Positions 54,920 through 64,000 of a DNA stretch of 64,000 bases are shown piece by piece. The notes below the pieces were generated by a model. It was given only the letters and a program-made list of their open reading frames with translations, ran no database searches and had not been told where the DNA came from. Source of the DNA: Triplophysa rosa. Taxonomy: Eukaryota; Chordata; Actinopteri; Cypriniformes; Nemacheilidae. Positions within the stretch are counted from its first letter, which is position 1, and the number at the start of each line of letters is the position of its first letter. A program made the position numbers and the translations under genes. The DNA is taken from the NCBI RefSeq assembly GCF_024868665.1, contig NC_079899.1:341048-405047 (forward strand). Direction: 5' to 3'.

Positions 54920-57900
54920 CTGCAGATGAAATAAACACTTCAACAAAGACCAGAAGAAAGTTTCCTTGAGAGATCATTGGGAAGTATTTGGAAAAGCTGT
55001 TTTTGTCATACATAATACAGTATATACAGTATATTGTACATGTGCAGTTTCAGGACTAAATGATAACCCAAAACCCTATAGTTCAGTCCTGAAGCACCTC
55101 TATCCAGCCACGGTTGAAAAGCTTTCAGTGGCGTTCAGGTGGAGAATAACTGTAATATAACCGCTCACAAGAGCCCTTTTGCTCCAGTCATCATCATACA
55201 GACAAACAGAGAGATCACTCACTACCGGTGAGGGACTTAAACGGACAGTACACCCAGTTTGTTTTGCTGAACACACAGGAAGAGGAAAAATGTCAGATCT
55301 CACCCTCCATTGACTCCCATAATATTTATTTCCCTACTCTGGAAGTCAATGGGGGGTGAGATCTGACATTTTTCCACATTTCTTCCTGTGTGTTCAGCAA
55401 ATCAAAGACATTTATACAGGTTTGGAACAATCTGAGGGTGAGTAAATGATGACAGCATTTTCATTTTTGGGTGAACTATCCCTTTAACACTCTCTAAAAA
55501 ACCAGCAATGTCAGCCCTTGACGGCACTACACTACATTTGCTTTTATAGAAGGGCAAGACTTTATTGTAAAGTTTCTAAGACTGATATGTCCCCCACGGA
55601 TCCGTCCTGGGCCCTGTGCTGTCATCTCAGAGGGTCTCTTTGCCCTTATTTCACTTGAAACTATAGCCCGATCTATCCAAGGTAATTCAAATCCCATGAA
55701 AACTTCATAAATGTGATCTGTTTTCACTCTAGAAGTGTGTCATACCAGTTTCTTCCATTCGGAGTCTCAGTCTGTCCAGGATGTCCTCCAGCCGTTTGTT
55801 CTCAGTGAGGTGCAGCAGTTTGACGGTGACGGAAGTCTTTAGTCCTGTTCCCACCTCAGCAGGTGAACTGACCACCCAGCCCAGGTGATGTTTCCAGATG
55901 AATGGATGTCTCAGTTTCTTATACAGTATCTCAGTCTAAAAGGATCAAGTCAGTTTTGGTTATTCATGTTAATCATGTCTCTTATTATATGAACTATAAC
56001 ACACTTTAGTAATCTTTTTTCCCCAAAAATACTAACAGTAAGCTTAAAAACAGCTATTAATGAGCTCTAGTTTTGTTTTTGTAACCCTCTGTAGTGTACG
56101 GCGTTTCAGATGACGTATAACACACTATAAAACTATACAGTATATCATGAAGCGCTAAATGAAAAGAAACCTTCATCAGATTGATGCAGACACATTTGAA
56201 AGCCTCTTGTAGGTTCCCATCACTTCTGAATGACACCAGCTTCAGATGCTCCTCCATGTTTACCCAAATGGCCAGAGATCCGTCCTTACTCAACCTGATC
56301 CACATACAAAACAGATCTTGACATGAAGTCCAAAGCTTGCTAAAATAAGCCTTGCTTTCAAATGGCTAAGATTTACAGTGCATTAGTACCACAAACATTA
56401 GTGATTTTTATTAAACAGACATCTAATCAGCCATTTATGTGGCAGCAGCACATGCCAAATTAATTTGTAACTCGTATAAATCTGAACGCTGAAGCACAAG
56501 TCAGACCACATCGAGAACAGCCAAAAATGCTATACCCACTCTGAAGTCACAATTTGTCCTAAACAGTATGAGCACATACATCTTTAGTGAAATGGTAAGA
56601 ATGATGAGAGGAATAATTTAAGAAAAAATGAAGAGACCATTCCACATTTTCATTTCAAAGAAGCATTTTTACATGTATTGTGGCCATTGCAGTGAGTTGA
56701 ACTTCAATCAAATCAAACCTCAGGAGTAACACAAGGTCATCCAACAGCAATGTGACAGACTGACAGCATGTCAAGACACATGAAAACTGTGATAAAACTC
56801 CAGGTTATCACATGCAAAAAACATTTTCGAACTTTCCATGTAAGCCTGTTGTATATGAAGATAAATCAGTAGCAAAACTTGAGAGCGTGTAGATTTTAAT
56901 TTGGGAACTTGTAAAGTATGTATTTGTATCTGTACACTAAAATGTACACTCACAGCCCCAATGTGAACTTGTAAAATATAAAACTGAAGTTGAATGCACT
57001 CGTTGACAAAACACACAAATCTCTCTTCATGTATTTGAAGTTGCAAAACTAACCCATTTCAAAACTAACTTTTGCACTTGAAAGCTCAGAGGCGAGAGAA
57101 AGAGCGGCATTTGATGACGTCACGCTGAGCCACACCGCCCCCTAATGGCAGGAAAAATCACAATGAAATGAGTTTAGAGTTTTTAAAATTAAATTAAATA
57201 CGGTATTAATGATTTTAAAAACTCTAAATCAATAAATACATTTTCCTTTACAAAAATACTACTCACTGCCACTTTTTTACTATAAATTAACTTTTCTATT
57301 TTATTCTCTTTTATATTTACTGTAGTATATCTTTGTTTACTACTTTGTCCTTTATTATATATTTTAATGCTTTTTACACCATCTGCAAAATAGAATATCA
57401 GGTAGATATGACAATAAAGATCTTGAATCTGATAAGGGTGGTGTATAAATTAGCAACCCATTTAACAATCTAACTTAGCTGAAGCAAGTTCGCTGATGAT
57501 AACGATCAATATTAAATAACAGAAAACGTACAGTCAACCTGTCATTATACAAGGCTCCTATCAGTATGATCACAATCAGTTCTTGTATCACACTGGAGGG
57601 GTTTATCCTGCGATAACAAACGATTGGATGCATTATCCTGCGGCTAGTAATTACCACATTAAATAATTAATAGTAAATAATTGTACACTAAATATTGATG
57701 AAATATTTTTAAGCTCATCTGTAAAAAATCCAAATCTTACATGAGAAAAAAAACTTCCAGTTAAACCCACAACCCCAATACTGTATATGGTGGCATTGCA
57801 CTATGACTGGCATTGCATGCAGTTTCTTTTCATTTTTAATGTCTTTACATATTGAAAATAATAAAAAATATATAAAAAAGTAGAAATAGCTTAACAGTGC

Positions 57901-60900
57901 AATAATGGTCAATAATACTGTACATTGCTCACTGAATTTAATTTACATTTATATTATACCACTATTATACTAAGAACATGTTTTTTTAAATATTTAAATA
58001 TAATATTGGTAACATTAAAACTAAAGCAATAATAATTCTCAAGGGTTAGGCTATAGAATCATAATGTTGAACTGTATACATTTTTATATAGTATATCAAT
58101 GAACATTATTGTATACATAATACTCATTAATACTCATATATCATTATATTTTAAAACAAACTATAGTACACAGCGGAATATTGATAGTATACAGAATGAT
58201 ATCATTAAAATACATTACGGAATGATATCTACAGTGAGGGAAATAATTATTTGATCCCGTTCTGATTTTGTAAGTTTGCCTGCTTACAAAGAAATGAAGG
58301 GTCTATAATTTTTATGGTAGGTTTATTTTAACTGATAGAGACAGAATATTAAAAAAATCAGGGGGAAATGTTATATAAAGGTTATAAATTGATTTTCATT
58401 TCAGTCAGTGAAATAAGTATTTGATCCCCAAGCAAAACATAACTTTGTACTTGGAGGAGAAACTCTTGCTAGCAAGCACAGAGGTCAGACATTTCTGATA
58501 GTTGGTCACCAGGTTTGCACATGTGTCCGGATACATTTAGTCCACTCCTCTGTCAATCTTTAAGCGTTCTTGGCTGTCGCTCAGAAAATTGGAGTTTTAG
58601 CCTCCTTCACAGAGGTTCTATAGGACTAGGGTCTAGAGACTGGCTAGGACATTTAATGTGCTTCTCCTTAAGCCACTATTTGGTTGTCTTGGCAATATGT
58701 TTTGGGTCTTTGTCATGTTAAAGGCTCATCCACGACCCATCTTCAGTGACCTAGTTAAGGGGAGGAGGTGATCTTTCCAAGATTTTACGGTACACTGACC
58801 CGTCCCTCAGCCCCTCAATGCGGTGAAGTCATCCTGTATACCTGTAGCAGAGAAAAAGCCCTAAAGCAGAATGTTTCCAACACTGTGCTTCTCTGTAGAA
58901 ATGATGTTCTTGGGCTCATAGTCAGCATTTCTCTCCCTCCAAACACAGGAGTCCATTTTGGTCGCACAGCAGTGCCAGCACTTTCGCCAAAGCCTTTTCT
59001 GAATCATTTTGATGTTCATTGTCAAACTTAAGACGAGCCAGGCGGGCCTTCTTGGGCAGGAGGACCTTGCGGGTGCTTCAGGATTTCAATCTATTGTGGC
59101 ATAGCGTGCTACCAATGTGTTACCAATGGTTTGCTTTCTAACTGTGGTCCCAACTGTCTTGAAATCATTAACAAGCGTCTTCCGTGTAGTTCTGGGCTGA
59201 TCTTTAACATTTCTCATGATCATCTTTACTCCATTGGGGAAATCTTGCAGGGAGATCCAGACCAAGGGCATTAGTTATTTTGTATTTCTTCTATTTCCAA
59301 ATAATCGCACCAACAGTTGTCTCCTTCTCACCAAGCTTCTGTCTGTAGCCTATTCAAGGTTTGTGCAGGTCTACAATCTTGTCGCTGACATCATTTAAAA
59401 CCCATTTGGTCTGGACCATGGTGGTGGAGAGGTTGAACTGGAAGATACAGATTCTGTTGGCAGGACTAATCTGTGGTCCATATAGGCTCATAACCAATCT
59501 GTGGAGCCAGAATTCTTGCTAGTTGGTAGGGGATCAAATACTTATTTCACTGACTGAAATGAAAATCAATTTATAACCTTTATATAACATTTCCCCTGAT
59601 TTTTTTATATATTCTGTCTCTATCCGTTAAAATAAACCCACCATAAAAATGATACACCCTTCATTTCTTTGTAAGGAGGCAAACTTACAAAATCAGCAGG
59701 GGATCAAATAATTATTTCCCTCACTGTATACAAGATAGTATAATTCATGGAATAGTTATACATGATAGTATACATAAGTGTGATGATTTCGCTTTAGTTG
59801 AAAACTGTAATATTTAAAGGGGTCATATGGCTTGAATACGTGTTTTTCTGTGTCTTTGGTGTGTTATAAGTTGTCCATGCATGTATTAGACACGTAAAAT
59901 TGCAAAAATTAAAGTGTCAGAACAAAAGATGCATTCTATCTAAAATCGAATGCTCACCCAGACCTGCCTGAAACGTCTCATGTAACCACACCCCCACAAA
60001 TCTACGTGAGTTCGTGTTATGATTTAATTAAGACCCAAAGTATACGCAAGTAAGGTGGGCGTACCTGTCAGTACAATTGCTTTGGAACCTGATGTTCCAA
60101 ATATGGCAAGAGACGTTACACTTCCGTCACATGTTTGCAGTATTCGGCCAATCACTATGCACTGGTTAACTGGCCAATCATAGCACTCCTTGCTTTTCAG
60201 AGCGATGAGCTTTGTAAAAAATCTGCGTTTCAGAGAGGCGGGGCAAAAAGGAGATACAAACATGCAAGGTATGTGGAAAATACAGCGTTTTTTAACCTTA
60301 AATCCTGTGTACAGTCCTGCTCACCATTATTGGCACCCTTGGTAAATATGAGCAAAGAAGGCTGTAAAAATAAATCTACATTGTTTCTCCTTTTGATATT
60401 TTATTTAAAAAATATACAATATTCCAACATTTCATTAAAGTAAAACAATTTGAAATAGGGGGAATATCACATAGAGATTTTTTTTTTCTCTAATACACCC
60501 TGGCCACAATTATTGGTACCCCTAGAAATTCTTATGAGTAAAATACCTCCCAAGTATATTCCCATTGATATTTACATTCTCTTAGCACACCAAGGTGACT
60601 AGAAACATGACGCTGTCCAGTTATGACTTCTTGTTGCACAGGAGAATAAATATTAGTAACACAAAGCCCAACCCCCCTTAATCATTTATCACAATGGATA
60701 AAACCAAAGAATATAGTTCTGATGTGCAATATAGTTCTGTTGAGCTACACAAAATACAAAATGGCTTTAAGGAAATAGTTAAAACAATAAACAATGTAAT
60801 TTCCAACATCATTTCAATGATCAAGAAGTTTTAAAGGACTGGAGATGTTGAAAATCAGCTTGAAACAGGATGTGTGTCTATATTGTCTCAATGCACAACT

Positions 60901-63658
60901 AGGAGAAGGAGTGGCCAAAGACTCTTCAAAGAGCACAGATGGAAAATTGCAGAAATCAGTTGAATTTTGGGGTCAGAAAGCATTTAATAAAAATAAAGGA
61001 AAACTGCACCCCCATCACCACAAGTTGTTTGGGACACTGTTCAAGAAACAAATCTTCTGCTCTTATGCAAAAATAAACTGCACCATATTAATCTGCCATA
61101 CTGGACCTTCAACCAGGACTGGGGTCTACAGCCATATGGAATGAAAAAGAGGTTTTTTGGCAGCAATAACTCAAGATAGGTTTGGTGCACACAGGGATAA
61201 AAGAATGCCCCATGTCCACAGTTACATATGTCACCAGATCTTCATTGTTGTGAACCTATTTTTATACCCGAGGTTCTGGACATTTTGTTCAGATACATGT
61301 CATCATGTTTTATATCAAATACCAACAAGTAAAAAAATCAAAACCTGACTTGCTCTGCTAGAAATATTATAATGGGTCGTGGTCAGATCGTCCATCAGCA
61401 CATTGGTTCAAAATAAACATCAACATCAATAAAAAATGGGTCACTGAACACAAAATCAAGATCGTGCAATAGCCATCCCAGTTCCCTGACCCGAACCCTA
61501 TAGAAAATGAGTGATATGAACTGAAGAAGAGGGAGGACCAACATTTGAAGGATCTGGAGAAATTCTTTATGGAGGAATGGACTCAGATATGTCATGGTTC
61601 TGCTTCTTTTAGTCTTGGATTTCCTGGTCCTGAGGCAGAGCCACGACAAAGTCTTTGGTTATGTGTGGAGAGTCCTTTTGACAATAATATGCATTATCTC
61701 CAGTGTCTTGTCATTAGCCCCGCCCCTCTCGTTTCCCGTATTACTTTCCGGCCGTGTTCCATTACCCTCACCTGCCCTGTGTCATTATCCCTTGTTTGTC
61801 TTGCCCTATTTAATGCCCTCATGTTTCTTTGTCCAGTGCTCGTGTATTGTATCCAGTTCGTCGTGTTTGTTCAACGTCCTCTGTCTTTGCTTCCCAGTGA
61901 GTCTCTTGTCTTGTTCCCCAGTGAGTCTCTTGTCTTGTTCCTGCCTTGTTTTGCTTGTTAGTTTGATTATTACTTAGTTCTCGTTTTTGCCCCCTTGAGG
62001 GAAGTATTTGTTTATCCATTTATATATATATTCTTATTTCAGTTTTCCCCGTCGTGGGTGTTTTGCTTTGTTCCCTTTGTTGTCTTGTAAATAAAGTTTT
62101 TGTTAACCCCTTACACACCGCCTGCCTGCACTTGGGTTCTTCAGCCTCACGATCGTAACACAGATGACTCTCAATGTAATCTCAAACCTCATCAGACTGA
62201 AAAGAAAACACTCAGAGCTGATTTTCTTATCATTTAAGGTTGCGGGGTGAATTAAATACAAGGGTGCCAATAATTGTGGCCAACATACATGGAAGAAAAA
62301 CATTTTTTTCTCAATGTGATATTCCCCCACTTCAAATTGTTTTCCTTCAATGAAATGTTGGAATTTTGTAGATTTTTTAAATAAAAGATCAAAACGAGAA
62401 ACAATGCAGATTTATTTTAACAGCCACCTTTGCTCATATTTACCAAGGGTGCCAATAATAGTGGAGGGTACTGTAGAGTTTGAAGTTAACTTTTTCACTC
62501 ACCAGCCAATTTGGCTACTAAACGTTTAAGTTACCAGCCATTTGGAATTTATTTTTATCCAAAAGAAAAACTGAAATAAACCTCATTTATAAAATGCTTC
62601 GTAGAAACCATCCTAAATTGTATTGTACCATTATTTCTCAAAGTGCATAAGTGTGATTCATAGTACTAACCTATGCAAAGAAAATGTGTGTACGCCTCTC
62701 TTTCACATGTGAAATCTATAATTCGCAAATGATGTTGAAATTGTGCGCAGCTGAAAAAAACGTTTTATTGGTGGATTTTTGCATTCACACACTCTGTCCT
62801 TATGCATGTTTTATAAATGAGTCCCCTGATTACCAAAGCCTTAGTACTGTATGTTTCTTAATTCTGCCACACAAATAAAAGATACCTGAAAACAAAGGAT
62901 TACCAATATGATATGATATCTACTCATGTGATTAACATTTAAAAGCCACCTTTTATTCAATAAAAATGATTTTAAACTAAAAAGTGTAAGCTTTAGTAGA
63001 CTTTGAAATTGAACTTACACATAGCAATACCTTGTTAGTTGCCCCACTGATGTGGAGCTGCGATTTGGGCGGTGTGCGACCGAAACCAGCATGTTAGTGT
63101 TAAATCTACACAGATTGCTTACACGAATTTCTGCAGCAGAGTGAACATCATTTATATAATCAGCCAAGAGAGCTATTGATTTGACAGCATTACCGGTCAC
63201 GCTTGATTTTAATCTGCATTTGGCGAGTTGATCGGTGTTCATTTTATATATTTATGCCCAACATAAAGCATTTTTAAGATGAACCAACCACAGGGCCCGA
63301 CCATCAGGCCAATCCCGTGCCACGCCGGTCTTTATCAGGGAAGAGGGTGGAGAGTCCATAACAACCCTGCGGTCTTCACTTTCACAGCTCAGTTCTTCTA
63401 TAGAGTAAAACTTTCCTGGGAGATCTTCACTCAGCTGCTCCAAAACTACAAAAACAAGACACATTAGCACACAATAGCAACAAGATTCCTTCAGTCATCA
63501 CAGTATTGTAATGTTTTAAGAGGACCTGTTTTGGCCAATGCGAGGAGGTGTCTGCGCTCCCCTCGGCTGCAGTGTACAGGGAAACAGAAGTCATCAACAG
63601 CACGACCTGCACTCACCTCACAGCTCACCACATAATCTTCATCAAAATAATCACCTCC
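54759..63658 (-). CDS. Creatine-kinase-like protein, probable pseudoenzyme (5' partial)
   Basis: Join, 5' to 3' on the - strand: 63526-63658, 63289-63445, 56171-56294, 55746-55935, 54759-54919. All five exons meet at AG/GT in matching phases and give about 254 residues, the C-terminal two thirds of a phosphagen kinase. Exon sizes (133, 157, 124, 190 nt) follow the creatine kinase exon plan. Retained family words: [41 protein letters not shown]-terminal KK. Lost chemistry: the reactive Cys of TCPSNLGTG is Ser; the phosphate-binding Arg pair in SSRVR is C-E-V-S; the Arg of EEDHLR is Lys; the Arg of GTGLR is Lys; the RGTGGVDTA loop is deleted; one Glu of NEED is Met. It therefore probably cannot transfer phosphate to creatine. 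N-terminal exons lie past 64000. It could also be an ageing pseudogene, but no stop or frameshift is seen. Confidence 0.88.
55239..55488. mobile_element. Angel-like foldback element
   Basis: Long inverted arms: CTGAACACACAGGAAGAGGA...ATGTCAGATCTCACCC against GGGTGAGATCTGACAT...TTCCTGTGTGTTCAG, with the end GTGAACTATCCCTTTAA. In the last CK-like intron. Confidence 0.8.
55746..55935 (-). CDS. CK-like exon (active-site Cys replaced by Ser)
   Basis: 190 nt, phase 0 to 1. [20 protein letters not shown] followed by [20 protein letters not shown]; in creatine kinases this is HLGYVLTCPSNLGTGLR. The essential Cys is Ser and the nucleotide-phosphate Arg is Lys. Confidence 0.93.
56171..56294 (-). CDS. 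CK-like exon
   Basis: 124 nt, phase 2 to 0, the size of the matching vertebrate creatine kinase exon. [20 protein letters not shown] aligns with FLVWVNEEDHLRV: the first Glu is Met and the Arg is Lys. Confidence 0.92.
56295..58231. other. CK-like intron, proximal part
   Basis: AT-rich. No exon or clean element ends recognised; open frames here (up to 91 codons) have no domains. Confidence 0.45.
58232..59726 (-). mobile_element. Tc1-like element, decayed, IR/DR ends
   Basis: The ends CAGTGAGGGAAATAATTATT (both, inverted) are flanked by TA (58230-58231, 59727-59728). Inner copies CAGTGAAATAAGTATTTGATC lie near 58407 and 59540, giving about 200-bp IR/DR arms. A transposase fragment remains on the - strand (59086-59271, [20 protein letters not shown]), with stops elsewhere. 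1495 bp, close to full length. Confidence 0.88.
59816..60300. repeat. Dispersed repeat starting AAAGGGGTCATATGG
   Basis: A common fish repeat start (TTTAAAGGGGTCATATGGC); GCGGGGCAAAAAGG and TGACGGTACACC-type words lie further in. The ends are unclear because the next Tc1 element begins right after it. Confidence 0.4.
60312..62473 (+). mobile_element. Tc1-like element carrying a solo LTR
   Basis: The termini CAGTCCTGCTCACCATTATT and AATAATAGTGGAGGGTACTG are inverted and flanked by TA (60310-60311, 62474-62475). Inner repeats with GGCCACAATTATTGG lie near 60504 and 62260. A decayed + strand transposase is visible in pieces (60845-61144; a degenerate DLNPIEN-like stretch near 61490-61515). The 571-bp LTR at 61590-62160 interrupts it. 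Without it the length is about 1.59 kb, normal for Tc1. Confidence 0.85.
61590..62160 (+). mobile_element. Solo LTR inside the Tc1-like element
   Basis: Starts TGTCATGGTTCTGC and ends CGATCGTAACA (TG...CA). The flanks CAGATA and CAGATG suggest a 5-6-bp target duplication with one mismatch. Contains an AATAAA (62089-62094), and a 22-bp tandem duplication (GTGAGTCTCTTGTCTTGTTCC) near 61897-61940. No coding interior. Confidence 0.7.
62474..63288. other. CK-like intron, distal part
   Basis: No exon or repeat ends recognised. AT-rich; open frames are short. Confidence 0.45.
63289..63445 (-). CDS. CK-like exon
   Basis: 157 nt, phase 1 to 2. [20 protein letters not shown], then [14 protein letters not shown]. 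It is 15 nt shorter than the typical creatine kinase exon: residues equivalent to the DDHFLFDKPVSP region are trimmed. Confidence 0.92.
63526..63658 (-). CDS. CK-like exon (first in window)
   Basis: 133 nt, phase 0 to 1. [20 protein letters not shown] then [20 protein letters not shown]. In creatine kinases the start reads LDPNYVLSSRVRTGR; here both Arg of S-S-R-V-R are gone. The next intron is only 80 bp. Confidence 0.92.
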
Positions 63659-64000
63659 CTGTAGAAAAAACACATTCAGAGCTCACAAAATAAACTTCAA
63701 CATCATCACCGACCTTCAACACACGACAACATGAACTTCAACAAAATCATCACTGGCCTGGACAAACGCAAGCATTTGTGACTGATAACATAAACTTCAT
63801 GGGCATCATCACCGCCCCATACATACACATGCATTTACAACTGATGACATCAACTTCACTGAAGTTATCACTGCACATACACACTCTGTACCAGGTTCAA
63901 AAGTTTGTAGGAAAAAGAAGACTGAAAGAAGACCCGCAATACGCCCTTTTCACAATGATGTCACTTAACTTCCGCCTTTTTGCAAAGCAGTGTATCATAA
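63659..64000. other. CK-like intron, no further exon found
   Basis: Contains a degenerate repeat of about 60 bp (ACATAAACTTCA...CATCATCAC...). I searched the - strand for the preceding creatine kinase exon (GGYKP, HNPGHP-type words) and did not find it. Confidence 0.5.

Noticed and set aside
54759..63658. Assignment as ckb or ckm
   Set aside because: Too divergent, lacks the catalytic Cys and Arg residues and has a deleted loop; a gene symbol would imply an enzyme it probably is not.

Overview
The window is a piece of a teleost fish chromosome. The transposon set (DANA-like SINE, Angel-like inverted-repeat elements, Tc1-like elements with IR/DR ends, many hAT elements, a DIRS-like element, a Ty3/gypsy element) points to a cyprinid or close relative. 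Vertebrate splice signals, long introns and low coding density fit this. There are no bacterial features.

Two host genes meet tail to tail. (1) mark1, a MAP/microtubule affinity-regulating kinase, runs on the + strand from its second coding exon (19967) to its stop codon (52394). I recover 17 constitutive coding exons with consistent splice phases. They give 770 residues: kinase domain, UBA domain, spacer and KA1 domain. The first coding exon (about 17 residues in the human protein) is not seen and probably lies upstream. (2) On the - strand, 54759-63658, six exons encode the C-terminal two thirds of a creatine-kinase-like protein. Its 5' exons lie beyond base 64000. Every junction keeps frame, yet nearly all residues needed for creatine kinase chemistry are replaced or deleted. 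A creatine kinase gene also lies tail to tail next to MARK3 (CKB) and MARK4 (CKM) in human, so this looks like a further member of that MARK-CK paralogon that has become a pseudoenzyme. I regard it as the most interesting object here.

By region: 1-1.4 kb, a minisatellite; 2.7-17.5 kb, a field of hAT elements (several with exact or near-exact 8-bp target duplications, some nested) and a Tc1-like DD37E element; 19.4-20.9 kb, mark1 exons 2 and 3, with a MITE and a SINE directly upstream of them; 21.3-26.3 kb, a three-level nest (hAT, then piggyBac-like, then DIRS-like); 28.7-30.4 kb, a 99-bp direct duplication around a SINE; 31.6-37.1 kb, kinase-domain exons with a 0.7-kb (TC)n tract; 37.95-46.66 kb, one intron filled by an 8.7-kb hAT element holding two other hATs and a Ty3/gypsy LTR element whose arrangement suggests allele stitching or recent duplication; 46.7-52.4 kb, UBA, spacer and KA1 exons; 52.4-53.8 kb, mark1 3' UTR; 54.7-63.7 kb, the creatine-kinase-like gene, with two Tc1-like elements (one carrying a solo LTR) in or next to its largest intron.

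Limits: everything is read by eye from sequence and from remembered protein families. Element boundaries are most reliable where terminal inverted repeats and target duplications are both visible. Family names for decayed repeats are tentative.
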